From Gammaproteobacteria bacterium (GTDB taxonomy: Bacteria; Pseudomonadota; Gammaproteobacteria; PS1; Pseudothioglobaceae), in the NCBI GenBank assembly GCA_024280535.1, contig JAJRPY010000014.1, forward strand, positions 1 to 6,338: DNA of 6,338 nt, given 5' to 3'. This document shows, piece after piece, positions 1-5,829 of the stretch; within the stretch, counting starts at the first letter, position 1; each line of letters begins with the position of its first letter. Under the pieces are notes generated by a model. The model was not told where the DNA came from. It did no database searches and saw only the letters and a program-made list of their open reading frames with translations. The position numbers and the translations under genes were made by a program.

Positions 1-633
1 CAGAGTTTTTATAAATATTTATCCAAAGAAGGAACGCTGATCACTAAGCGCCCGATTATGAGGCGTGCAGGCAATCAAACTTTGCAAGATAGTTTGTTAT
101 TGCCTTATATTGACGATATTAATTATCAATCGGGCAATCGGCTGATTATTTTGCATACCATTGGCTCACACCACGCTTATAAAGATAGATTTGATAGTCA
201 AAATGCCAAATACACGCCATATTGTGATAGCTATGATTTGCGTAGTTGTAGCCATCAGCAGCTGGTTAATGCTTATGACAATACCATCAGCAATACTGAT
301 CAATTTTTAGGCGATCTGATTGCCAAATTTAAAAACAGTAATGCCATTGTTTTTTATACATCAGACCATGGAGAGTCCTTGGGTGAGCAGCATAAATTTT
401 TGCACGGTATCGCGGTGGATAAGGCGCCAAAAGAGCAAACCAGCGTGCCTTTTTTTATATGGATGTCAGATCAATTTGTCCAATCTAATTTTGGCACCAA
501 GGTAAACCGGAAATTAAACAAGGTAGGTGAGGCTGTGCCTATTAGTCATGATAATATCTTCCACTCTATCCTTGGTTGTACGGGTGTTATTGCGAATAGT
601 ATTATTGATAAAAACTTAAATTTATGCGATTAG
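1..633 (+). CDS. Phosphoethanolamine transferase (EptA-like sulfatase fold), C-terminal part, 5' truncated by window edge
   Basis: The frame is open from base 1, so the ATG at 58 is internal and 210 C-terminal residues are visible. The family moves phosphoethanolamine from phosphatidylethanolamine onto lipid A or other envelope glycolipids. It has an N-terminal membrane domain (not in the window) and a periplasmic alkaline-phosphatase/sulfatase-fold catalytic domain. Visible hallmarks, numbered from the first visible codon, are HTIGSH (52-57), the paired cysteines of TPYCDSYDLRSC (75 and 83) that match a conserved disulfide in EptA-type domains, SDHGESLGE (121-129) with zinc-binding Asp-His, the downstream LHG histidine (about 135), and SHDNIFHSILG near the C-terminus. 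The catalytic threonine lies upstream of the window. EptA, CptA and EptB paralogues share these motifs, so the exact acceptor is not fixed. Family assignment is secure; the lipid A substrate is inferred. Confidence 0.93.
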   Translation, partial: QSFYKYLSKEGTLITKRPIMRRAGNQTLQDSLLLPYIDDINYQSGNRLIILHTIGSHHAYKDRFDSQNAKYTPYCDSYDLRSCSHQQLVNAYDNTISNTDQFLGDLIAKFKNSNAIVFYTSDHGESLGEQHKFLHGIAVDKAPKEQTSVPFFIWMSDQFVQSNFGTKVNRKLNKVGEAVPISHDNIFHSILGCTGVIANSIIDKNLNLCD

Positions 634-640
634 TGGCTTG

Positions 641-661
641 CTAATCGCCAGCGGTTGTTAG
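641..661 (+). other. Stem-loop just after the phosphoethanolamine transferase gene
   Basis: CTAATCGCC (641-649) can pair with GGTTGTTAG (653-661) around an AGC loop, with one mismatch and two G-T pairs. It starts 8 nt after the stop codon at 631-633, where a terminator would be expected, but no T tract follows. It may be a 3'-end stabilising hairpin or a weak terminator, or it may be chance. Confidence 0.35.
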
Positions 662-692
662 ATTAAAAATGATAAATTAAGGGATTATTGCG

Positions 693-723
693 GGCAAGTT
701 GGTTGCTTATTCAAGCATTTGCC
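693..723 (+). other. Two-tier inverted repeat in the serC leader
   Basis: An inner perfect 5-bp stem, TGCTT (704-708) and AAGCA (713-717) with a 4-nt loop, sits inside an outer 5-bp pair, GGCAA (693-697) and TTGCC (719-723). It lies about 80 nt upstream of the serC start. No T tract follows, so it does not look like a terminator. It could be leader RNA structure or an operator, but the stems are short and chance is possible. Confidence 0.22.
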
Positions 724-792
724 AAAATTATCCAATGCGTTTCAGCCAATAATTTGGGTGATATTCACGTAAAATAAATTGAAATTTTTATT

Positions 793-796
793 AGGA
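793..796 (+). promoter_or_regulatory. Ribosome binding site that decides the serC start
   Basis: AGGA at 793-796 lies 9 nt before the ATG at 806. A TTG at 779 is in frame, but it would add nine residues not typical of SerC and has no Shine-Dalgarno sequence in its AT-rich upstream. A second AGGA at 799-802 is too close to the ATG to be the main site. Confidence 0.7.
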
Positions 797-805
797 ATAG
801 GATTA

Positions 806-1885
806 ATGAACGAGATTTATAATTTTAGTGCCGGTCCGGCCGCATTGCCTAAGCAAGTGCTGGATCAAATTCAGGCGGAGTTGGTTGAATACGGCAATGC
901 CAAGGCGTCAATTATGGAAATATCTCACCGCGGGGTTGATTTTATGCAAGTGGCAGACAAGGCCAAGCAGGATTTGCGCGAGTTGATGAATATTCCTAAT
1001 AATTACCAAGTGTTATTTTTACAAGGCGGTGCTTCGGCACAATTTTCTATGGTGCCGATTAATTTATTGCGTGGCAAAACCAAGGCCAATTATGTCAATA
1101 CGGGGCATTGGTCAATAAAGGCTATTGCTGAGGCACAGCGCTATTGTCAGGTCAATATTTGCACGGATAGCACGGTCAACCAGTTTACCAATATTGAAGA
1201 TTTTTCGCAGTGGAATATTGATGAATCGTGCGCTTATTTGCATTACACGCCAAATGAGACCATTGCCGGTTTAGAATTTGATTTTATTCCAACGGCAGAT
1301 ATGCCAATTGTGGCAGATATGTCCTCGATGATTTTATCGCGTGAGGTTGATGTCTCCAAATTTGGTGTGATTTACGCAGGTGCGCAAAAAAATATTGGCA
1401 TAGCGGGAGTAACGATTGTGATTGTGCGTGAAGATTTGATTGGTCATGCACTGGCAAAGCAGCCGATTTTATTTGATTATAGCACTCAGGCGAAGTATGA
1501 TTCTATGTTTAACACGCCGACAACTTTTGCATGGCATACGGCAGGGCGAGTGTTTGAATGGCTAAAGGCGCAGGGCGGCATTCAAGCCATAGCCAAAATA
1601 AATGAGCGTAAAGCACACAAATTGTATCAAGCAATTGACGATTCTGATTTTTATTCAAATGCGGTTAATCCCAAATATCGTTCATGGATGAATGTACCCT
1701 TTAGCTTAGCGGACAGCAGTTTGGACGCATTGTTCTTAGAAAAGTCTTATAATGCTAACTTATTGGCACTAAAGGGGCATAAGTCTGTAGGGGGTATGCG
1801 CGCTAGTATTTACAATGCTATGCCAGAAAGTGGCGTGGATGCACTGATTGAATTTATGGCTGATTTTGAAAAACACTATGGGTAA
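806..1885 (+). CDS. serC: Phosphoserine aminotransferase SerC
   Basis: This PLP enzyme converts 3-phosphohydroxypyruvate and glutamate to phosphoserine and 2-oxoglutarate in cytosolic serine synthesis. SerC can also act on 3-hydroxy-4-phosphohydroxythreonine toward pyridoxal phosphate. From the ATG at 806 the protein has 359 residues, close to the 362 of E. coli SerC, and opens MNEIYNFSAGPAALP, the typical family start. Seen motifs are SHRG (40-43), QGGAS (73-77) in the cofactor phosphate region, Trp102 matching the ring-stacking tryptophan, the ADMSS aspartate (171) that should contact the PLP nitrogen, AGAQKNIGIAG with the Schiff-base lysine at 195, and HKSVGGMRASIYNAM (325-339) near the C-terminus. 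All key residues are present. It overlaps pheA by 8 nt, so the two are probably co-transcribed and translationally coupled; serC-pheA adjacency is common in gammaproteobacteria. Confidence 0.97.
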   Translation: MNEIYNFSAGPAALPKQVLDQIQAELVEYGNAKASIMEISHRGVDFMQVADKAKQDLRELMNIPNNYQVLFLQGGASAQFSMVPINLLRGKTKANYVNTGHWSIKAIAEAQRYCQVNICTDSTVNQFTNIEDFSQWNIDESCAYLHYTPNETIAGLEFDFIPTADMPIVADMSSMILSREVDVSKFGVIYAGAQKNIGIAGVTIVIVREDLIGHALAKQPILFDYSTQAKYDSMFNTPTTFAWHTAGRVFEWLKAQGGIQAIAKINERKAHKLYQAIDDSDFYSNAVNPKYRSWMNVPFSLADSSLDALFLEKSYNANLLALKGHKSVGGMRASIYNAMPESGVDALIEFMADFEKHYG

Positions 1886-2954
1886 AACACTAATAGAATT
1901 ACGAACTGAAATTGATGCACTGGATGAGCAAGTGCAAGCGTTAATTAGTCAGCGCGCCAAATTGGCGGGCGAGGTGGCCAAGGTTAAAAAGGCGGCGGGT
2001 GCGGATGGTATTTTTTATCGACCTGAGCGCGAAACCCAAGTCTTGCGTGCTATTATTGAGCGTAACGATAGCCAGTTAAAAGACAAGGATATGGCGCATA
2101 TTTTCCGTGAAATTATGTCCGCTTGCTTGGCATTGGAGCAGCCTTTGAATATTGCCTATTTGGGTCCTGAGGGGACATTTACCCAAGAGGCAGCACTCAA
2201 GCATTTTGGGCATGCGGTGTCAACGCTTGATTGCGCCAGTATTGATGAAATATTCCATCAAGTGGAAAAAGGCAATGCACATTATGGCGTGGTGCCGATT
2301 GAAAATTCATCCAATGGCGTGATTGGTGCCACAATTGATATGTTGTATTCGCAAGACCTTAAAATTTGTGGCGAGGTAGAGATTGCCATTCGCCACCAGT
2401 TGATGAGTGCCGATCAATCTCAAGAAATTAACAGCATTTATGCACATCAACAAGCACTAGATCAATGCCAACGCTGGCTGGCCAATCATTACCCCAATGC
2501 ACAGCTAAAACCAGTGGCTTCTAATGCCTTGGCAGCGCGTATTGTTAAAGGAGAAAAGGGCGCGGCAGCCATTGCCTCTGAGGCAGCGTTAAGCCTTTAT
2601 GGGTTGGAAAGAATTGCCAAAAATATTGAGGATAAAGCTGGTAATACCACGCGATTTTTAATTTTAAGTAAAGAAACTGTTAAACCTTCTGGCAAGGATA
2701 AAACCTCAATTTTGTTAGTCACCAAGCACGAAGCCGGCGCTTTATTAGATTTGCTCGAACCCTTCAAAGAGCAAAATATTAATATGTTCCAACTGGCACG
2801 CCACCCAATTCCTGGGGTCAAATGGGAGTATTTATTTTTGATTGATATTGAGGGTCATAAGGACGACGCCAAAGTAAAACTAGCCTTATCAGCCGTCAAT
2901 AGTCGCGTACAAAAAATGAGTATTTTAGGTTCGTATCCCATTGCAGTTTTATGA
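1878..2954 (+). CDS. pheA: Bifunctional chorismate mutase / prephenate dehydratase (P-protein)
   Basis: The enzyme turns chorismate into prephenate and then phenylpyruvate, the committed route to phenylalanine. I choose the ATG at 1878 (358 residues), not an in-frame TTG at 1848, because the AroQ domain begins at once (LIELRTEIDALD) and the 8-nt overlap with serC is typical of coupled genes. Domains in order: AroQ chorismate mutase, about 5-90, with Arg9, Arg26 and Lys37 matching E. coli Arg11, Arg28 and Lys39, and YRPERE at 47-52; prephenate dehydratase, about 92-270, with AYLGPEGTF (93-101), VVPIENSSNG (138-147) and the catalytic NTTRF (256-260); then a C-terminal ACT domain from about 273, with GALLDLLEPF and WEYLFLIDIEGH. 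The ACT ESRP motif, involved in phenylalanine feedback binding in E. coli, reads ARHP here. Both catalytic domains look intact. Confidence 0.97.
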   Translation: MGKTLIELRTEIDALDEQVQALISQRAKLAGEVAKVKKAAGADGIFYRPERETQVLRAIIERNDSQLKDKDMAHIFREIMSACLALEQPLNIAYLGPEGTFTQEAALKHFGHAVSTLDCASIDEIFHQVEKGNAHYGVVPIENSSNGVIGATIDMLYSQDLKICGEVEIAIRHQLMSADQSQEINSIYAHQQALDQCQRWLANHYPNAQLKPVASNALAARIVKGEKGAAAIASEAALSLYGLERIAKNIEDKAGNTTRFLILSKETVKPSGKDKTSILLVTKHEAGALLDLLEPFKEQNINMFQLARHPIPGVKWEYLFLIDIEGHKDDAKVKLALSAVNSRVQKMSILGSYPIAVL

Positions 2955-3043
2955 TTTTTGAAAAAAAATCCTATCAGCAAGATTGCGTTAATCATATTAT
3001 TAGTGTCCTAAAAGGTGTTGATTTTAAAAATAATGAGCGCTAA
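2951..3043 (+). pseudogene. 30-residue ORF overlapping the pheA stop; possible N-terminal remnant of a helicase/restriction subunit
   Basis: An ATG at 2951 overlaps the pheA stop as ATGA, the usual arrangement for a coupled next gene, and the frame stays open for 30 codons to TAA at 3041. It starts MIFEKKSYQQDCVNHII and contains DFKNN near its end. The aromatic-plus-YQQ-plus-(D/E)-x-V start resembles the extreme N-terminus of DEAD/DEAH helicases and type III restriction Res subunits, where a Q-motif-like YQ precedes the ATPase core. That resemblance is from memory and is weak. No Walker motif or other continuation is seen before the T16 tract. It could be the stub of a deleted gene, a small coupled peptide, or chance. 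Confidence 0.35.
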
Positions 3044-3072
3044 TAACTTTAAATCATTTTTTTTTTTTTTTT
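3033..3072 (+). terminator. Weak AT-rich terminator-like structure ending in a T16 run, downstream of pheA
   Basis: AATGA (3033-3037) can pair with TCATT (3054-3058), and flanking A and T tracts could extend the stem past one mismatch. The structure runs straight into 16 consecutive T at 3057-3072. The uridine tract is far stronger than the stem, which has almost no G-C pairs. It plausibly ends the serC-pheA transcript, but the stem alone would not be called with confidence. Confidence 0.4.
3057..3072 (+). repeat. Homopolymer tract of 16 T
   Basis: Sixteen uninterrupted T residues run from 3057 to 3072, between the pheA-linked remnant and the surface-glycan genes. Runs this long are unusual in bacterial chromosomes and are prone to slippage. 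It lies outside any credible coding frame, 73 nt before the small ORF at 3145, so any effect would be on termination or promoter spacing and not on reading frame. Confidence 0.9.
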
Positions 3073-3128
3073 GCTAATCATTCCTATTTATGCAAAGGTC
3101 TCTTAATAATATTTTTTTTAAAAGTCAA

Positions 3129-3134
3129 AGAGGA
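3129..3134 (+). promoter_or_regulatory. Strong Shine-Dalgarno sequence of the small ORF at 3145
   Basis: AGAGGA at 3129-3134 lies 10 nt before the ATG at 3145. It is a better ribosome binding site than that of the downstream sugar transferase (AGAAG at 3208-3212, 8 nt before its ATG). This suggests ribosomes load here first. Confidence 0.55.
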
Positions 3135-3144
3135 ACAACATACT

Positions 3145-3237
3145 ATGTCACCAGTTAAGATTGACGGGTTAAAAGAGAGGTCTAATCCTATTCAAGCCAG
3201 CATTATTAGAAGCGATTATTATGAAAAGCGTATTTGA
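3145..3237 (+). CDS. Small upstream ORF (30 residues) overlapping the sugar transferase start
   Basis: The ORF starts MSPVKIDGLKERSNPI, ends SDYYEKRI, and stops at TGA 3235-3237, overlapping the sugar transferase by 17 nt in another frame. It has a good ribosome binding site. It is not a recognised protein and has no membrane segment. Two readings fit. It may be a leader peptide that delivers ribosomes to the start at 3221. Alternatively, it may be the original N-terminus of the sugar transferase, displaced by a small indel: its terminal EKRI followed by the transferase's FDWLLA would rebuild the KRIFD(W/L)LLA opening common in this family. Expression is plausible; function is unknown. Confidence 0.4.
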   Translation: MSPVKIDGLKERSNPIQASIIRSDYYEKRI

Positions 3238-3781
3238 TTGGCTGTTGGCGTTTGTGATTGTTGTTTTGTTGATGCCTTTATTGTTGCTGATTGCTCTTGC
3301 GGTGCGTTTGACTTCTAAAGGTCCGGTTTTTTATTGGTCTAAAAGAATTGGTAGAAATAATAAGATATTTAATATGCCGAAGTTTCGATCAATGTTGTTG
3401 GATACGCCTGTTGTGGCAACGCATTTGTTGAATGACCCCAGTGCTTATTTATCGCCTATTGGTGAATTTTTGCGTCGCTCTAGCTTGGATGAATTGCCGC
3501 AATTGTTGTCTGTATTGAAGGGGGATATGAGTTTTGTAGGACCTAGGCCGGCACTGTATAATCAGGCTGATTTAATTGCGCTACGCACTGAACAAGGGGT
3601 GGACAAATTATTGCCTGGCATTACTGGTTGGGCGCAGGTTAATGGGCGTGATGAGGTATCAATAGTGGATAAAGTTGCGCTAGATGTGGTGTATTTGCAA
3701 CAACACTCTTTTTGGTTTGATATTAAGATATTGTGGATGACTTTTTTTAAGGTGATTAGGAAGCGTGGAGTGAGTCATTAG
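3221..3781 (+). CDS. Polyprenyl-phosphate sugar-1-phosphate transferase (small PglC/WcaJ-type initiating transferase)
   Basis: The enzyme moves a sugar 1-phosphate from a UDP-sugar to undecaprenyl phosphate on the cytoplasmic face of the inner membrane, the first step of O-antigen, capsule or glycoprotein glycan assembly. At 186 residues it is the minimal catalytic form without the extra membrane helices of WbaP/WcaJ. Seen in order: a hydrophobic re-entrant segment (about 7-29) with a central proline (Pro19) as in PglC, KGPVFY (33-38), KRIGRNN (41-47), KFRSM (54-58), the catalytic Asp90-Glu91 in SSLDELPQLLSVLKGDMSFVG, PRP (108-110), PGITGWAQVNGR (132-143), and a C-terminal amphipathic stretch. 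Nothing catalytic is missing. The start at 3221 gives a normal family N-terminus, but its ribosome binding site is modest and a better-initiated ORF overlaps it. The dehydratase gene follows after 35 nt, probably in one operon. The sugar is not determined; a HexNAc derivative fits the neighbour. Confidence 0.93.
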   Translation: MKSVFDWLLAFVIVVLLMPLLLLIALAVRLTSKGPVFYWSKRIGRNNKIFNMPKFRSMLLDTPVVATHLLNDPSAYLSPIGEFLRRSSLDELPQLLSVLKGDMSFVGPRPALYNQADLIALRTEQGVDKLLPGITGWAQVNGRDEVSIVDKVALDVVYLQQHSFWFDIKILWMTFFKVIRKRGVSH

Positions 3782-3816
3782 TTATACTAGTGGCAATTTA
3801 AAATAATGAGTAATAG

Positions 3817-5706
3817 ATGTTAAATTGGGCAGTTAATCTTTCTAGGGTGAATAAACAGTTAATTATGCTGTTGATTGATTCTTTGGTGTTAATATCAATA
3901 TTATTGGCATCATTTTCTATTCGACTGGGATATTGGTATTTTCCATCTAGTGATTTAATTTGGGTGATGCTAGGTGCGCCGATTATTGCTATGCCTATTT
4001 TTGTGTATTTCGGCTTATATCGTGCAGTGATTCGCTATATTGGGCCTCAGGCTATACGGGTGGTGGTGCAGGCAGTGTCGCTGTATGCGTTGGTTTGGGG
4101 AATTGTGGGCTTTATGGCTGCGGTTGATGGCATTCCACGATCGGTTATCTTGATTAACTGGGGCTTGGCTTTGTTGGTTATTGTTGGGCTTAGGTTGGTT
4201 GCGCAAGCGTTGTTTAATGGCAAGTCTAACGATAATAAACAACGGGTTCTGGTGTATGGTGCTGGCGATGCGGGCATTCAGCTGGTATCGGCGCTTGAGC
4301 ATTCTAGTGAGTATCATCCTGTTGGGCTGATTGACGATTCGACAGAATTGCAGGGGAACCAAATCAGAGGCTTAAAAGTGTTCTCTATTGATGATATTGA
4401 GCGCATTATTCCTCAACTTGGCGTTAATGAAGTGTTGGTCGCTATGCCGTCAGCCTCGCGCATTAAGCGAGCAGAAATTATTAATTTATTAGAGCCTTAT
4501 CCTGTGTCAGTCCGACTATTGCCAGGCATTGCTGAATTGGCACAAGGCAAGATTAGTATTGCCGATTTACGCGAGGTGGGCATTAAAGAGTTGCTTGGAC
4601 GCGATACGGTAGAGGCTAATAAGGCCTTATTGGGCAAAAATATTACCAATAAAGTGGTGGTGGTAACGGGCGCGGGTGGTTCAATTGGTTCAGAACTTTG
4701 CCGGCAAATTGTCAGCCTAAATCCTAAGCTATTAATTTTGTATGATATGAGTGAACTGGCACTTTATACCATTGACCAAGAGCTGTCTAATAGAGGGTTG
4801 GATATTTATCCGATATTGGGCAGTGTTAATAATAAAATTAGGCTGACTAATGTGTTTAAGCACTTTGGGGTAGAGACGATTTACCATGCGGCAGCTTATA
4901 AGCATGTGCCGATGGTGGAGTTTAATAATACGGAAGGGGTGAGCAACAATGTATTTGGCACCTTAAGTTGCGCGCAAGTGGCAATTGATACAGGGGTGGA
5001 GACTTTTGTATTAATATCTACCGATAAAGCAGTGCGTCCGACCAATACCATGGGGGCTACTAAGCGAACAGCTGAGCTGGTGTTGCAGGCTTTATCTGCT
5101 GAAAAAAATAGTACTCAATTTAGCATAGTGCGTTTTGGCAATGTGCTGGGCTCTAGTGGCTCGGTTATTCCATTGTTTAAGCGACAGATTAAGGCAGGTG
5201 GGCCAGTCACTGTCACTGATAAAAATATGGTGCGTTATTTTATGACCATTTCTGAGGCAGTAGAATTGGTTATTCAGGCGGGCTCTATGGGGGTAGGCTG
5301 TGAGGTTTTTGTATTGGATATGGGCAAACCTGTGCGCATTGATGAGCTGGCCAAAAAGATGATTCATCTGAGTGGATTGGAGATCAAAGACGAGCAGCAT
5401 CCTAAGGGCGATATTGAGATTAAATACACGGGGCTTAGGCTGGGCGAGAAACTGTATGAGGAGCTATTAATCGGCGGCAATGTCAGAGAGACGGATAATC
5501 CGTTGATTATGCGTGCAGAGGAAGACAGGCTAGATTGGCGTGAATTAAGCCCGATATTAAGTGATTTGCAAGATGCTATTAACAATTGTGATCAGGCAAA
5601 ATTACGTGACTTGTTAATGCAGGTTGTGCCAGAGTTTACGCCACAATGTGAGATTAGTGATGTGCTTTATACTAGAGTATCATTAAACAATAGCGCAACG
5701 TTTTAA
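3817..5706 (+). CDS. Membrane-bound UDP-HexNAc 4,6-dehydratase (WbpM/PglF/CapD family polysaccharide biosynthesis protein)
   Basis: The family converts UDP-GlcNAc to UDP-4-keto-6-deoxy-HexNAc, the precursor of QuiNAc, FucNAc, bacillosamine and related surface sugars. The 629 residues match the long family form. Four hydrophobic segments (about 14-36, 50-68, 84-104, 108-131) anchor it in the inner membrane. A first Rossmann-like CoA-binding-type domain follows with VYGAGDAG (146-153), then the catalytic SDR domain with TGAGGSIG (284-291), HAAAYKHVP (358-366), STDKAVRPTNTMGATKR (401-417), and RFGNVLGSSGSVIP (439-452). The usual SDR Tyr-x-x-x-Lys is Met412-x-x-x-Lys416, the known WbpM/PglF-type substitution, with Thr402-Asp403-Lys404 in the dehydratase loop. 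The MLNW opening is typical for the family and supports the start, though the ribosome binding site is weak. No aminotransferase or acetyltransferase lies nearby, so the final sugar cannot be told. Confidence 0.95.
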   Translation: MLNWAVNLSRVNKQLIMLLIDSLVLISILLASFSIRLGYWYFPSSDLIWVMLGAPIIAMPIFVYFGLYRAVIRYIGPQAIRVVVQAVSLYALVWGIVGFMAAVDGIPRSVILINWGLALLVIVGLRLVAQALFNGKSNDNKQRVLVYGAGDAGIQLVSALEHSSEYHPVGLIDDSTELQGNQIRGLKVFSIDDIERIIPQLGVNEVLVAMPSASRIKRAEIINLLEPYPVSVRLLPGIAELAQGKISIADLREVGIKELLGRDTVEANKALLGKNITNKVVVVTGAGGSIGSELCRQIVSLNPKLLILYDMSELALYTIDQELSNRGLDIYPILGSVNNKIRLTNVFKHFGVETIYHAAAYKHVPMVEFNNTEGVSNNVFGTLSCAQVAIDTGVETFVLISTDKAVRPTNTMGATKRTAELVLQALSAEKNSTQFSIVRFGNVLGSSGSVIPLFKRQIKAGGPVTVTDKNMVRYFMTISEAVELVIQAGSMGVGCEVFVLDMGKPVRIDELAKKMIHLSGLEIKDEQHPKGDIEIKYTGLRLGEKLYEELLIGGNVRETDNPLIMRAEEDRLDWRELSPILSDLQDAINNCDQAKLRDLLMQVVPEFTPQCEISDVLYTRVSLNNSATF

Positions 5707-5804
5707 AAATTCCAATCATCCAAAAAGTTAGACAATGTGTCCGTATGCTTGAAATTTTGGCAAGACTGAATAATTAAGTCTTTGTTCGCCTGTAAAATAG
5801 GCAT
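5703..5804 (-). CDS. Possible 33-residue ORF on the minus strand in the intergenic gap
   Basis: On the minus strand an ATG (complement of 5802-5804) opens MPILQANKDLIIQSCQ, ends LSNFLDDWNF, and stops at the complement of 5703-5705. It fills the gap and ends tail-to-tail with the dehydratase, overlapping it by 3 codon positions and a base. Composition is protein-like, but no Shine-Dalgarno sequence precedes it and no family is recognised. It could be the surviving end of a lost gene, a small protein, or chance in AT-rich sequence; chance is the most likely. Confidence 0.18.
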   Translation of the reverse strand: MPILQANKDLIIQSCQNFKHTDTLSNFLDDWNF

Positions 5805-5812
5805 ATTTTTTT
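5788..5812 (+). terminator. Rho-independent terminator-like hairpin upstream of the small membrane protein
   Basis: GCCTG (5788-5792) pairs with TAGGC (5798-5802) around a TAAAA loop, including one G-T pair, and is followed by seven T at 5806-5812. It lies about 80 nt after the dehydratase stop and would end that transcript. The stem is short, so termination may be partial. The T tract ends only 17 nt before the next start codon, which leaves no room for a promoter after it. Confidence 0.5.
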
Positions 5813-5829
5813 GAGTAAGTAGCGTAATT

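Noticed and set aside
320..505. Alternative + frame inside the phosphoethanolamine transferase, and the minus frame at 2597-2821 in pheA
   Set aside because: Both overlap the conserved catalytic or regulatory domains of genuine genes and show no motif of their own.
770..775. TAAAAT as a -10 box for serC
   Set aside because: No acceptable -35 element lies at 16-18 nt upstream; in such AT-rich DNA the hexamer alone means little.
779..805. In-frame TTG extension of serC
   Set aside because: It adds nine residues not typical of SerC and lacks a ribosome site; the ATG at 806 has AGGA at 9 nt and a typical family N-terminus.
1848..1877. In-frame TTG extension of pheA
   Set aside because: It would lie wholly inside the end of serC; the ATG at 1878 starts directly at the AroQ domain with an 8-nt overlap.
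4015..4362. Long minus-strand frames within the dehydratase gene, also at 5092-5400 and 5364-5585
   Set aside because: They lie opposite a clearly coding gene with conserved motifs, have no family resemblance, and are low-complexity or unlikely as proteins.
5758..5775. TGGCA as a sigma-54 -24 element
   Set aside because: The matching -12 GC dinucleotide is absent at the required spacing.
5749..5776. TTGAAA followed by TAATTA as a promoter for the membrane protein
   Set aside because: The -10 match is poor at 16-nt spacing, and the better AATAAT match gives only 14 nt; the terminator-like hairpin would also lie downstream of it.
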